Shown: piece by piece, positions 49,387 through 59,023 of the stretch
How positions within the stretch are numbered: the stretch's first letter is position 1
Layout of the letters: each line of letters begins with the position of its first letter
Source: JAXGZG01 sp050952065
Lineage (GTDB): Bacteria > Bacillota > Sulfobacillia > Fermentithermobacillales > Fermentithermobacillaceae
DNA length: 64,000 bases
Direction: 5' to 3'
Assembly: GCA_050952065.1 (NCBI GenBank)
Contig: JBMNKF010000007.1
Coordinates: 310,001-374,000 of the forward strand
Notes under the pieces: model-generated
Seen by the model: the letters and a program-made list of their open reading frames with translations, nothing else
What the model was told of the DNA's origin: nothing
The model's database searches: none
Translations under genes and position numbers: made by a program

Positions 49387-50670
49387 TTATTTGATTAGGT
49401 GGAAATCTGTCTGCCGTCCCGCCAAGAAATGAACCTTCTTGTCCTTGAACAGGGTAGTCTGTTCAAGAGCGATCAAAACATCCTGTCCTCCCCATTCGGG
49501 TACGGATTCCACAACGTTCAACTCCATGGCGTGCACTGTATTCTCGTGAAGCTCGTAATCCCCTTTGCCCGGGAGCCCCTCTTGGAAATCGAAGTAGCCG
49601 ATAATCGTGCCGGCCGCGTGCCCGTGATAGCCCACGGCGTGCTGGTATATGCATGGCCGGATTCCCTCCGCTTTCGCCCGCGCCAAGGCTGAAGCCAGCA
49701 TCTGGTTCCCGGTCTTGCCTGTTACGTGTTCTTCAGCGAGGATATCCTGCAGTCTGTTACCAACCGCCAAGGCGTGCTTGAGTCCTTTGGGAGCATCTTC
49801 TTCGTCCAGCTTCAGAACGTAAGCGAGCTGCTGCGTATCGGTACAAAGACCTAGGTATTTGATACCGACGTCGCAGTGTAGCAGGTCACCTGGCAGAATC
49901 GGCTCGTTTGGGTGGACCCTGCCTGAGCCGGATCTTTGGGCATCCACAGAGGGATGGAACCACGCGTAAAGCCCCAAGTCAACTATCCTCTGACGCATCC
50001 ACCATGAGACATCGGCGCAAGTGGTCACTCCAGGGTGTATTACTCTGGAGGAAAAGCCTTCCTCAATGATCCCGTGAGCTATCTGGACTATGCCCGTATA
50101 TGCGTCAATCTCTGACTGAGTCCTGTGCTCCAACCATCTCAGGCAGAGCCTTTCCGCGCTCTTGGTCTTGGCTCGGTAATCTGGTCCAAGAGATTCCATC
50201 AATGCCTCATATTCGGTGTGGCTGAGACCGTCTCCGAAAGCGAAGTTCTGGGATATGTTGATGCCAATACACTTGGGATCTCTTTCCCGGACGATTCTAC
50301 CGACTGCCTCCCATTGCTCCTCATCATGGGAGAGCCAGCCACACTCGTAGAAATCCTTGATACTATCCCCCACCCGAACAAGAACAAGGCGTTCGAGAGT
50401 GCCGTCCGCTCTTCGATAAAACACAAGGACTGTCCGCCTTCTGGCTTGGAGTGTGGTGGCCGGGAGCATGGTAAGGATCACGGGATCTTCATTGTATTCT
50501 CTCCCAGCAACGATCCACATATCGAAACCTTCTTCCTCCATGAATGCAGGAAGAACGTTCTCTAGCCTGTACCTTAGCCAACCGTTCGTGATCTCGGCCT
50601 GACGCCTAAGAGGCAGAATCTTCCTCTCCCAGTCCGACCGGCGCGCTTCAGCCGCACCTTGCACCTTCAT
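49387..50670 (-). CDS. M24 family metallopeptidase (Xaa-Pro aminopeptidase-like)
   Basis: The C-terminal half has the pita-bread fold metal ligands in order: Asp and Asp in LLHCDVGIKYLGLCTDTQ, His in QHAVGYHGHAAGT, Glu in AMELNVVESV and Glu in IALEQTT. The N-terminal half (residues 1-175) is the creatinase-like domain. The 427 residues fit a peptidase or related amidinohydrolase. The ATG follows AAGGGGGAA. It precedes the aldo/keto reductase gene and follows an aminotransferase on the same strand. Confidence 0.87.
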   Translation of the reverse strand: MKVQGAAEARRSDWERKILPLRRQAEITNGWLRYRLENVLPAFMEEEGFDMWIVAGREYNEDPVILTMLPATTLQARRRTVLVFYRRADGTLERLVLVRVGDSIKDFYECGWLSHDEEQWEAVGRIVRERDPKCIGINISQNFAFGDGLSHTEYEALMESLGPDYRAKTKSAERLCLRWLEHRTQSEIDAYTGIVQIAHGIIEEGFSSRVIHPGVTTCADVSWWMRQRIVDLGLYAWFHPSVDAQRSGSGRVHPNEPILPGDLLHCDVGIKYLGLCTDTQQLAYVLKLDEEDAPKGLKHALAVGNRLQDILAEEHVTGKTGNQMLASALARAKAEGIRPCIYQHAVGYHGHAAGTIIGYFDFQEGLPGKGDYELHENTVHAMELNVVESVPEWGGQDVLIALEQTTLFKDKKVHFLAGRQTDFHLIK

Positions 50671-50720
50671 CGGCTTTTCCCCCTTGACATTTAGCTCCTA
50701 GGTGATTCGTCCCGATTGTC

Positions 50721-51884
50721 TCACTTGGACAGTGTGGTCACAAAGTCCTTCATCCTGCCTAACGCCTCTTTCAAGTTGTCCTCGCTCGTGGCACACGAGA
50801 TTCGAATGTAGCCTTCGCCGTTTTGGCCTAACGCGCTCCCGGGTACCGTCGCCACTTTCCCACGGTTGAGAAGAGCAAGAGAGAAATCGAGCGAGGTCAT
50901 ACCGTAGGACGAGATATTGGGCATAACGTAGAAAGCCCCTTTGGGCTTTACACAGGTGATTCCAGGGATAGACTCAAGGCCGGCCACAACCAGATCTCGC
51001 CGCCTTTGATAGGCTCTTACCATTTCCAAAACGGGCTCTTGGGGCCCGGTAAGCGCAGCTAATGCCGCCTCTTGAATCACGGAAGACACACTCGATACAG
51101 ATATCTGGTAGATTTTTGCCATGGCGTCTATGACATTCTGAGGACCGCAGGCGTATCCGATTCTCCACCCAGTCATGGCAAAGGTCTTAGACATACCGTT
51201 AACGGTCAGAACGTTGTCCCTGAACTCAGGTACCGAACCGAGGCTGAAGTGTCGTGTGCCGTCAAACACAATCTTTTCGTAGACTTCGTCAGATATGACA
51301 AGCATACGATGTCTCAGGGCTATTTCCCCGATTTTCATCAACAAGTCCTCTGGCAGTACTCCCCCGGTAGGGTTGTTTGGGCTGTTAAGGATCAGCACTT
51401 TTGTTCGACTGGTAATCTTGTCTTGGATTTCATCAAGGTCAGGGGCAAATCCCAATTCCTCATGTAGCTTGATGGGTACAAGTTTGCCTCCCGCCATAGT
51501 TGTCAAGCCGAGATAGTTGGGCCAGTACGGATCGGTCACCATGACTTCGTCCCCGGGGTCCAGTACAGACAGTAACGCCGAAGCCACGGCCCCTACTGCC
51601 CCAACTGTCACTATGATCTGAGAGGGCTCGCACTTGATGCCGTTCTCGCTCATGAGTTTGGCAGCGATGGCTTCCCTGAGTCGGGGTTTGCCGGCGCTTG
51701 GTGCGTAATGGGTATCTCCTCTCATGGCTGCCCTGTGGGCGGCTTCGATGATGTGTGACGGTGTTCTGAAGTCTGGATCGCCCACTTCCAGGTGAATGAC
51801 TCCTGTGATTCCGGTTGCCGCATCGAAGATCTTGCGAATTCCTGAGCCGGGAATGCGGGAAGTGTTGTGAGATATGGATATCAT
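50721..51884 (-). CDS. Pyridoxal-phosphate aminotransferase (class I, aspartate aminotransferase-like)
   Basis: Fold-type I aminotransferase of 387 residues. Markers are LEVGDPDFRTP, NSPNNPTGGVLP, DEVYEKIVFDG and the Schiff-base Lys in GMSKTFAMTGWRIGYA, with an Arg for the carboxylate in YIRISCATS. Aspartate or aromatic/alanine specificity cannot be told apart here. The ATG at 51884 follows GGGGGG. It lies just before the M24 peptidase gene, which suggests an amino-acid catabolic unit, as inference. Confidence 0.9.
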   Translation of the reverse strand: MISISHNTSRIPGSGIRKIFDAATGITGVIHLEVGDPDFRTPSHIIEAAHRAAMRGDTHYAPSAGKPRLREAIAAKLMSENGIKCEPSQIIVTVGAVGAVASALLSVLDPGDEVMVTDPYWPNYLGLTTMAGGKLVPIKLHEELGFAPDLDEIQDKITSRTKVLILNSPNNPTGGVLPEDLLMKIGEIALRHRMLVISDEVYEKIVFDGTRHFSLGSVPEFRDNVLTVNGMSKTFAMTGWRIGYACGPQNVIDAMAKIYQISVSSVSSVIQEAALAALTGPQEPVLEMVRAYQRRRDLVVAGLESIPGITCVKPKGAFYVMPNISSYGMTSLDFSLALLNRGKVATVPGSALGQNGEGYIRISCATSEDNLKEALGRMKDFVTTLSK

Positions 51885-52048
51885 GTAGTTCCCCCCTTCG
51901 TCGGTATTGGAAATATGCTCTCTTCTAGACGTCTCTTGGATTTGCGTTCTCGTGATATTATCTATGGACTTTCTCAAATCCTTCTGTTTGGAAAGAAACC
52001 CGTACTTGACCTGTCCGTCGGCGACTAGTAGCCTAATTACGGGTTAAA

Positions 52049-53224
52049 GTGAGAGTGAGTGATATTGGATTGAACACTGACACGAGCAAAGTACCGGTAC
52101 TTCATCTAGCCATGAGTCTTGACATTGGAGGCGCCGAAACCCACATTGTGGGGCTTGTCAAGAGTCTTTCTGGAAAAGGATGGCCCGTCTACGTGGCATC
52201 TTTCGGAGGAAGGCGAGTGGGTGACCTCGACGTCGAGGGTATTCGCCACTTTACGGTGCCTTTGCACTCTCGCTCACCTCTTAAGATGCTCGAGTCAGCT
52301 CGAGCGGTCTCAAGGCTTATCGACGACTTGGACATCGGTCTCGTACACGCCCATGCCAGAATTCCTGCCTGGATAGCCGATAAAGTCTGCAAAAGGAAAC
52401 GTGTCCCTCTTGTTACCACATATCACTGGACATTCGTCTCGGGGCTCTTTTGGAACTTGGTAACCAAGTCCGGCGACCTCGTCATATCCGTAAGTCAGGA
52501 TATCAAAGACTACATTGTGGAGCAATTCGGTTTTGATGCTGATATCATTACTGTGATTCCTAACGGGATCGATACAGATCTCTATGCCCCGTCTACGTCC
52601 GAAGGCATCATGAAAGCCCGTACCCTGTTTGGCATCTCTGAAGATCAAAGGCCCGTCCTGGTCTATGCTTCGCGGATGAACAGGGATCTGTCGGACACCG
52701 CCATAGCCGTGATCGATGCGGTGGAACTACTGTTACCTAAGTTTCCCAATATCGCTATAGTGGTTGCAGGTGACGGAGACTGCATGGGAGACGTTCTTGA
52801 GAGAGCCCGTGAGGTCAACAACGGTGCAGGGCGCCAAATGGTCATGTGCCCCGGCTTCGTCTTGGATACAGTTCCTCTTTTCGAAGCTTCGGATTTGGTG
52901 TTAGGAATGTCACGGGTAGTCTTGGAGGGAATGTCTACGGGCAAGCCAGCAATCGTAACGGGTCCTGGAGGTACCTTCGGCCCAGTTACCCAGGAAGTCC
53001 TTGAGGCTCTGGAAGACCGCAACTTCACCTCTAGGGGAGCACCCGAACCCACAAAGCCTGACATACTGGCCCAACACATCGAGTCCCTGCTCCTGGACCC
53101 TCAAAGGATGAAAGACCTGGGCGCATTGGGGCGCAAGATCGTAATGGAAGCTCACTCTATGGACTTGGTGGCAGGCGAGGTTGAGAAGGTTTATCAGAAA
53201 GCACTGACTCTGCCAAAACCTTAG
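52049..53224 (+). CDS. GT4 family glycosyltransferase
   Basis: The 391-residue protein has a GT-B fold. The N-terminal acceptor half shows LAMSLDIGGAETHIVGLVKS and VHAHARIPAWIA; the donor half has VIPNGIDTDLY and VYASRMNRD, ending in VVLEGMSTGKPAIV. The donor and acceptor are unknown; the GGAETH opening is common in capsule and lipopolysaccharide-type transferases. The GTG start has no strong ribosome site. It stands alone, divergent from the aminotransferase gene. Confidence 0.87.
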   Translation: MRVSDIGLNTDTSKVPVLHLAMSLDIGGAETHIVGLVKSLSGKGWPVYVASFGGRRVGDLDVEGIRHFTVPLHSRSPLKMLESARAVSRLIDDLDIGLVHAHARIPAWIADKVCKRKRVPLVTTYHWTFVSGLFWNLVTKSGDLVISVSQDIKDYIVEQFGFDADIITVIPNGIDTDLYAPSTSEGIMKARTLFGISEDQRPVLVYASRMNRDLSDTAIAVIDAVELLLPKFPNIAIVVAGDGDCMGDVLERAREVNNGAGRQMVMCPGFVLDTVPLFEASDLVLGMSRVVLEGMSTGKPAIVTGPGGTFGPVTQEVLEALEDRNFTSRGAPEPTKPDILAQHIESLLLDPQRMKDLGALGRKIVMEAHSMDLVAGEVEKVYQKALTLPKP

Positions 53225-53242
53225 TCCCGGCTCAGCCTTGGA

Positions 53243-54247
53243 CTAGGGCTGCGAAAGAGCTCTGACTGAGTCCATCAACGCTCGGATGAACCTCTCCCTT
53301 TGTATGTCCAGCCCAACCCGGCAGTTGGGCATTACACGATCTGAGAAATCCGCTATAGTCCTACCGGTAGTCAGTTCGCCGCGGGTTTCCACGTCCACTC
53401 TGCACGATTTGGTTCTCACGAGTCCCGGCAAAACCACGTGAGCCACAGCTACAGCATCGTGTATGGGACAACCGGGGAATCCCTTCTTCCGGTAAGAAGT
53501 CCAGTAGAAATCCAGGAGTTCGGCAGCAGTTTTTCCCACTCTTCCCAGGGTTCTAAGTGACTCGATTTCAGATAGGTATATCACGGCCTTGTGTGTGACG
53601 TCCAAACCTATCATCGTGATCGGCAGCCCGGACTCAAAGACTATCTTAGCGGCTTCGGGGTCCACATGGATGTTGAATTCTGCCGAAGGTGTCCAATTGC
53701 CCTGCCCTACTGCCCCTCCCATCAAGACGATACCATCTAGGCCCGCCTTGAGCTCAGGCCTGGCTAACAGCATGATGGCAACGTTAGTGAGGGGGCCTGT
53801 GGCTATGAGAGTCACTTTTCGTCCAAAAACGCCATCGCCTCTCCTGGCATCGTCTTCCATTGCGGCCGCCCGCAGCACCTCTGTCATCAAGTCCAACGCT
53901 GTCGTGGCGGCCGAACCCCCTTCTCGTGGGTCCGGTAGGATTATCCCGCCAAGAGCGGTCTCGCCATGGACCGACTGGGCCGTAACCAGCGGGCGAAGCA
54001 GCGGCCTATCGGCACCCCTTCCTACCGGAACTTCCGTCTCTCCCAAAAAGGACAGAATACGCCGAGCATTGTTGTACGTGTTCAGGCCCGTGCCGTTGCC
54101 CGCCACGGTAGTCACACCCAAGACATCGAGCATACCGCATCCAAAGGCCAACATGAGCGCTATTGCATCATCGTGGCCGGGATCACAGTCTATGAGCACG
54201 GGTATGCGGTTATCTTCGTTTTCGATTGTGGACGGCCTTCTATCCAT
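53243..54247 (-). CDS. Inosine-uridine preferring nucleoside hydrolase
   Basis: The enzyme cleaves nucleosides to base and ribose. The calcium-binding signature is LIDCDPGHDDAIALMLA, with VLMGGAVGQGNWTP, AEFNIHVDPEAAKIV and the late Asp in PIHDAVAVAHV. The ATG at 54247 is preferred because GGGGG precedes it, and the longer frame runs inside rbsK. It overlaps the rbsK stop by 8 nt: ribokinase then traps the released ribose, a tidy salvage pair. Confidence 0.92.
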   Translation of the reverse strand: MDRRPSTIENEDNRIPVLIDCDPGHDDAIALMLAFGCGMLDVLGVTTVAGNGTGLNTYNNARRILSFLGETEVPVGRGADRPLLRPLVTAQSVHGETALGGIILPDPREGGSAATTALDLMTEVLRAAAMEDDARRGDGVFGRKVTLIATGPLTNVAIMLLARPELKAGLDGIVLMGGAVGQGNWTPSAEFNIHVDPEAAKIVFESGLPITMIGLDVTHKAVIYLSEIESLRTLGRVGKTAAELLDFYWTSYRKKGFPGCPIHDAVAVAHVVLPGLVRTKSCRVDVETRGELTTGRTIADFSDRVMPNCRVGLDIQRERFIRALMDSVRALSQP

Positions 54248-55202
54248 AGGTGTCCCCCAACCTTTCACGGATAAACTCTTGGATTTCGGACCGATATGGC
54301 ATGGACGGCTGAGCACCAGGTCTGGTGACCGATATCGCTCCGGCGGCGTTGGCAAAGATGCAGGCTTGATGAAGACTAGAGCCTTCGACTAGCCGAACGG
54401 CAAGGGCTCCCGCGAAAGTATCCCCGGCAGCAGTAGTGTCCACGGCCTCAACTTTGAACCCCGGTACATGTCTCAGGCAGTCGCCCTCACCCATCACTGC
54501 GCCCATATCCCCCAGCTTCACAATAGCCCGTTTGACCCCAAAGCCCAGAAGATCCTTCGCTGCCAAAGCTGCAGACTCCACATCATGCACATGACGTCCC
54601 GTCAAGACGGATGCCTCGTGCCGATTGGGCATGATGGTATCCACAAACCTTAGCTTATCCAAGGGCAGTTCTCGTCCAGGCGAAGGCGCCGGCGCAGGAT
54701 CGAGCATGACCGGAATCCCGCATCGGTGAGCCATCTCCATGGCTCGCAGTACCGATGGCAGCGGGATCTCCAACTGCAGAAGAACCGCTTCGTAGAGTGT
54801 CTTCTTACCACTGCACGCTGCATCAAAAAGCCTGTCCACATCCTCGGACCCGACAAGGCCATTGGCGCCGGGCACGACGACGATGGAATTCTCGCCAGAC
54901 TTATCGACAGTGATCACCGCGCACCCGGTTGAAGTGCCCGGAGTCTGGAATACCAAGTCCTGCGACACTCCAGACTCATGGAGGCTATTCTTGAGGACGG
55001 ATGAGAAACTATCATCGCCTACCCTACCTGCCATGCTCACAGTTCCTCCGGCGCGAGCGGCGGCGACGGCCTGGTTTGCTCCTTTTCCACCGGGGTGGAT
55101 CCGGAAAGAGGATCCTGTCACCGTTTCCCCGGGACCAGGACGCACCTCTGCTGTTACAACGAAGTCCACGTTCAGACTACCGAGTACAAGTATGCCAGCC
55201 AT
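54240..55202 (-). CDS. rbsK: Ribokinase (PfkB family)
   Basis: Ribokinase phosphorylates ribose at O5. PfkB signatures are GGKGANQAVAAARAG near the N-terminus and DTTAAGDTFAGALAV with the catalytic Asp near the C-terminus. The 320 residues are standard. The ATG follows GGTGGTG. It is cotranscribed with the nucleoside hydrolase downstream and divergent from the ECF sigma gene. No ribose transporter is present in the window. Confidence 0.93.
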   Translation of the reverse strand: MAGILVLGSLNVDFVVTAEVRPGPGETVTGSSFRIHPGGKGANQAVAAARAGGTVSMAGRVGDDSFSSVLKNSLHESGVSQDLVFQTPGTSTGCAVITVDKSGENSIVVVPGANGLVGSEDVDRLFDAACSGKKTLYEAVLLQLEIPLPSVLRAMEMAHRCGIPVMLDPAPAPSPGRELPLDKLRFVDTIMPNRHEASVLTGRHVHDVESAALAAKDLLGFGVKRAIVKLGDMGAVMGEGDCLRHVPGFKVEAVDTTAAGDTFAGALAVRLVEGSSLHQACIFANAAGAISVTRPGAQPSMPYRSEIQEFIRERLGDTYG

Positions 55203-55346
55203 ATCGCTTCACCACCTGATTGGTTGAAAGTCAGAAAACCTACCCATGGTCAGGATATCACACTCCAAGCCCGATCTCGGCAGGAATCCGTGAAGTCGCC
55301 AAGTCTCTATGTGGGATCAACCGTGTCCTCGTGTATAACATTCTAG

Positions 55347-55898
55347 ATGACGGGAGGTGAGCCTCTGGACGACCAAATAATCGAACTAATCAAGTCTCGA
55401 AAAGATGAGGGCTTTAGACTCTTGCGGCAACAGTATTCTCGCCGGATGAATTACATAGTCAGAAGCATCCTGAGGGATCCCGCCGATACAGAAGATTGCA
55501 TCAGTGATATTCACGAAAAGATCTGGCGTTCCATCGAAGACTACTGTCCAGAGAAAGGCAGCTTTTCTGCGTGGCTCACTGCCATATCGCGTAACACGGC
55601 TCTGAACTACTCAAGGCGGAAGGACCGGTCACATGACCGACTGAAACATGACATGGTAGACACACAGACGCCGTCCCCGGAAGACAACTTCTTGCGTCAA
55701 GAACAGATAGTCGGACTGAAGCGTGCGCTGTCCGCCCTTTCACCTGGGGAACGGCGCATGTTCTACCGCAAGTATTACTACTTACAGCCGACAAGTCAAA
55801 TCGCTGCCGAACTCGGATTGACAGAACGAGCGGTGGAAGGAAAGCTATATCGCCTCCGAAAAAAGCTGCAAGAGAGATTAGGACGTGATCTGACATGA
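55347..55898 (+). CDS. ECF-type RNA polymerase sigma factor
   Basis: The 183 residues have sigma region 2 (LLRQQYSRRMNYIVRSIL, DPADTEDCISDIHEKIWRSI, GSFSAWLTAISRNTALNYSR) and region 4 (SALSPGERRMFYRKYYYL, TSQIAAELGLTERAVEGKLY). ECF factors are usually held by an anti-sigma factor; the next gene overlaps the stop by 4 nt (ATGA). The ATG lies before a GGGAGGTG that might instead serve an internal start. Target promoters are unknown. Confidence 0.88.
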   Translation: MTGGEPLDDQIIELIKSRKDEGFRLLRQQYSRRMNYIVRSILRDPADTEDCISDIHEKIWRSIEDYCPEKGSFSAWLTAISRNTALNYSRRKDRSHDRLKHDMVDTQTPSPEDNFLRQEQIVGLKRALSALSPGERRMFYRKYYYLQPTSQIAAELGLTERAVEGKLYRLRKKLQERLGRDLT

Positions 55899-57289
55899 AT
55901 GGGAAAGACCTGGATTTCGATGAGCGAATAGTTGACTATCTCAGTACGGTGGACCTGCCAGAAAAGGAGATACTCGAGACCAATCCATGGAGTGGACCGA
56001 TCGGCCTCATCACTTGGGGTCTCATCCTCACAACATTCCGTCTGAATGCGGCATACCTGCAGTACATCCTGCCCACCATCGGTGTCGTTCTTCTCTTTCT
56101 AGGTTTTCGTAGCCTTCGTCACGAAAACAAGTATTTCAGAGTCGTATGGGGATTTTCCGTCGTGAGGCTGTGGTTGCGTATAGCCGATCTCATTCGTGTT
56201 TCCACGCCACTGAATTCCATAGATTATCCCGAGCCCGTTGTGGGCGGACTTGCGCTGGCTTTCCAAGTCGTCACGTTCTTGTATTTCCAGGCGGCGCTCA
56301 ATGAGACTCAAAGGAAAGCACAGAAGCGGATCGAGGATGCTCCACTAGTCCGAGCCTCGCTGTGGGCGGCAGTGGTATACTTGGTTTCGCTATCCCCGCT
56401 GTCAATGAGTTGGCTGGCGTTTCTCTTTTTGGCCGTGTGCTACGTGGGCATCGTGCGATCGCTGTACAAGATAGGCGCCCAACTCGGGGACGCAGGATAT
56501 GTCTTAATGAACTCACGGGTCAGAGTCAACAGCCGAACAGTCGGATGTCTGTATTCTCTATTAGCTCTGGCAACTGTGATAGTGTGCGCCTCGCTCTCCA
56601 ATCATCTAAGCCTCGATCCTCGAGTGTTTCATCAGCCCGAAACCACGCCACTACGGGAGAATGTGCTCAACCTGGGGTTTCCAGCCGAGTGTCTGCAACG
56701 CTTAAGCGATACGCATGTGTTGATGTTGAGCGACGCAGTAAGCGTTGAGGCGTTTCGTGAGTCGTTGAAGAATATAGATTCTACAACGGTATACGTTGAG
56801 ATGCCGGAGAAGGTGATGTACGTCATGCAGTATTTCACTTGGAAGACTGGATGGCCGGTGTGGCAGGATGGCATTCTGATTGTTGGAGAAACCAAGACAC
56901 AAGACAAGCGGATTGTTGACAGTGGTCTCTTTTATCGGAAGAACGGTATTGACTATTCTGCAGATTTTCCTCGCCTTGAATGCCGCTCGATGGCACAGAG
57001 TACTGTCTTTGGCACCGTCCATCCTGTGGCTATAGCGGGCGCTCTGAGTTTCCCTTTTGGCTCAGAAAGTCAAGGAGGGTACGTGTTCTGTCGCTATAGC
57101 GTAATGGCCGACACCGACAGATACATTACAAATACCATATTTAACTACGTGCATCTTTCGAACCCCTTGCGAATCCCCTACGCTAGGACAGAAGACCTGA
57201 TTCTAGGAGGAGCATACATGTTCGGGAACAAATTGCAGCAGCATTACACGAGTTACGGATCGAGAGCCCTGGCCGGGACAAATCGGTGA
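55895..57289 (+). CDS. Unrecognised polytopic membrane protein coupled to ECF sigma (candidate anti-sigma)
   Basis: I do not recognise a family. The first ~30 residues are charged and cytoplasmic-looking (DFDERIVDYLSTVDLPEKEI), followed by about six to eight hydrophobic helices between residues 33 and 240 (GPIGLITWGLILTTF, YILPTIGVVLLFLGF, AFLFLAVCYVGIVRSLY, LLALATVIVCASLS). A C-terminal soluble domain of about 225 residues follows. The start overlaps the sigma gene (ATGA) and has AGGACGTGAT. Position and topology suggest a membrane anti-sigma sensor; this is inference only. Confidence 0.75.
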   Translation: MNGKDLDFDERIVDYLSTVDLPEKEILETNPWSGPIGLITWGLILTTFRLNAAYLQYILPTIGVVLLFLGFRSLRHENKYFRVVWGFSVVRLWLRIADLIRVSTPLNSIDYPEPVVGGLALAFQVVTFLYFQAALNETQRKAQKRIEDAPLVRASLWAAVVYLVSLSPLSMSWLAFLFLAVCYVGIVRSLYKIGAQLGDAGYVLMNSRVRVNSRTVGCLYSLLALATVIVCASLSNHLSLDPRVFHQPETTPLRENVLNLGFPAECLQRLSDTHVLMLSDAVSVEAFRESLKNIDSTTVYVEMPEKVMYVMQYFTWKTGWPVWQDGILIVGETKTQDKRIVDSGLFYRKNGIDYSADFPRLECRSMAQSTVFGTVHPVAIAGALSFPFGSESQGGYVFCRYSVMADTDRYITNTIFNYVHLSNPLRIPYARTEDLILGGAYMFGNKLQQHYTSYGSRALAGTNR

Positions 57290-57306
57290 ACATGGGTCCA
57301 CAACGC

Positions 57307-58116
57307 TTACACCGCTGTTGGTTTCGCCAATAGAATGCGGTCATCCGTTAGGCCTTCACCGCTTCTAGTCTCGAACAATCGAAGAACATCGTCGGTCGTC
57401 AGCCGATCTCTTTCTTCTCCTTTTACATCTAGCACAATCTTGCCTTCGTGCATCATGATAGTGCGGTTGCCTATTCTCAATGCGTCCCGGATATTGTGAG
57501 TCACCATCAACGTTGTTAGGTTCATGGAGTTGACCAATTCTTGAGTCAGCCCCAATACTTTCTCGCCGGTTCTGGGATCCAGTGACGCGGTGTGCTCATC
57601 TAAGAGCAATAGACTGGGACAGTTGAAAACGGCCATCAAGAGGGCTAGAGCCTGCCTCTGTCCCCCAGAGAGGAGTCCCACCGGAGTCGTCAAGCGGTTT
57701 TCTAGATCCAGGCCGAAACCTGACAGCTCCTCTCTCATCCGAGTCCTCTGATTCCCCGTGATGGCTTTCTTCAGCCCCCTGCCGCTCCCCCTCCGAGCGG
57801 CAATTGCAAGGTTCTCCTCGATAGTCATGGTAGAGGCGGTACCTGACATGGGATCCTGAAACACTCTCCCTATCAGCCCAGCCCTCTTGTGACAGGGAAG
57901 ATCGGTAATGTCCTCGCCTGAAAGAAGGATCCTGCCGCCGTCTAAGGGAAAAACGCCCGCTATCGCATTCAACATTGTGGATTTCCCCGCGCCATTGCTT
58001 CCAATTATGGTCACAAAGTCTCCCGCAGCCAGAGTCAGATCTAGCTCATGAAGCACCCTCTTCTCATTTGTGCTGTCTCTATTGAAGATTTTGGTTATCC
58101 CCATCAAGCGTAGCAT
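57307..58116 (-). CDS. ABC transporter ATP-binding protein (importer)
   Basis: The 269 residues have Walker A IGSNGAGKSTMLNAIAG, the Q-loop in RVFQDPMSGTAS, the signature LLSGGQRQALALLMA, Walker B LLLLDEHTASLDP and the switch His in LMVTHNIRDAL. It powers the three-gene importer with the permease (overlapping upstream) and the lipoprotein. The start follows GGAGGCAG. By family the set resembles the TrpXYZ-like amino-acid importers. Confidence 0.92.
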   Translation of the reverse strand: MLRLMGITKIFNRDSTNEKRVLHELDLTLAAGDFVTIIGSNGAGKSTMLNAIAGVFPLDGGRILLSGEDITDLPCHKRAGLIGRVFQDPMSGTASTMTIEENLAIAARRGSGRGLKKAITGNQRTRMREELSGFGLDLENRLTTPVGLLSGGQRQALALLMAVFNCPSLLLLDEHTASLDPRTGEKVLGLTQELVNSMNLTTLMVTHNIRDALRIGNRTIMMHEGKIVLDVKGEERDRLTTDDVLRLFETRSGEGLTDDRILLAKPTAV

Positions 58117-59006
58117 CAGACTGCCTCCTCAACTTTGCTTTGGCCCTTGGCTCTGCCAAACTTGGGCAAAGACATCGCCACCACTACCAGGACCGCGGTG
58201 ACCAGTTTCAGATCTGTTGTTCTAAGACCCATCCTCAGGGCGAGAGAAATCACTCCTCTGTAAAACAACGAACCAAGACTTACTGCCAGCAAGGACCCGG
58301 GAATCGTGCCCGCAGGCAACAGGGTTTCTCCTATGATGACTGCGGCCAGGCCCGACACGATGGTGCCAACTCCCATCCCCATGTCTGCAAAACCCTGAAG
58401 CTGGGCCACTACCGCCCCCGCCAGGGCGATCAAGGCGTTACCTAGACAGAGACCCAGGATCTTCATGCCATCAACGTCAATGCCCTGGCTTCTGCCCATA
58501 TTGGGGTTATCACCGGTTGCCCTCAGGGCCAAGCCGAGTTCTGTTTCGAAAAACTTACACAGCAACCACGAGACTGCTGACACCAGAATCAAGCCGAAGC
58601 ACAACCACTGGTACTGAAGGGGAACCCCTACAGAGGACAGGGCATCCGCCACTGTACTTGTGCCCAACAATGGCAAATTTGCTCTTCCCATGATTCTTAG
58701 ATTGACCGAATAAAGACCGGTCATAGTCAGGATGCCTGCCAATAGTGGGGCTACCCGAAGTCTGGTATGAAGAAGGCCTGTGACTAGTCCGGCCAAAGCG
58801 CCTGCAAAAGGGGCTAGGGAAAGGCCCAGCCAAGGGCTGTAACCCTTCCCTATCAACAATGCTGCCACTGCGGCCCCCAAAGTGATGCTGCCGTCTGCCG
58901 TAAGGTCCGGGAAATCCAGGACCCTATAGGTTACAAACACTCCCAGGGCCATCACCCCGAAAGTAAGCCCCAATTCTGCCGCCCCTATTAGGATCCTCAA
59001 GTTCAA
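58116..59006 (-). CDS. ABC transporter permease (BPD_transp_2 family)
   Basis: A membrane protein of 296 residues with eight or more hydrophobic segments; ELGLALRATGDNPNMGRSQG is the conserved cytoplasmic loop that meets the ATPase. FVTYRVLDFPDLTADGSITL is typical of permeases that work with ABC_sub_bind-type lipoproteins. The TTG start follows GGAGGCG. Its stop overlaps the ATPase start; the lipoprotein gene ends 17 nt upstream. Confidence 0.91.
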   Translation of the reverse strand: MNLRILIGAAELGLTFGVMALGVFVTYRVLDFPDLTADGSITLGAAVAALLIGKGYSPWLGLSLAPFAGALAGLVTGLLHTRLRVAPLLAGILTMTGLYSVNLRIMGRANLPLLGTSTVADALSSVGVPLQYQWLCFGLILVSAVSWLLCKFFETELGLALRATGDNPNMGRSQGIDVDGMKILGLCLGNALIALAGAVVAQLQGFADMGMGVGTIVSGLAAVIIGETLLPAGTIPGSLLAVSLGSLFYRGVISLALRMGLRTTDLKLVTAVLVVVAMSLPKFGRAKGQSKVEEAV

Positions 59007-59023
59007 CAGGATTCGCCTCCGGT

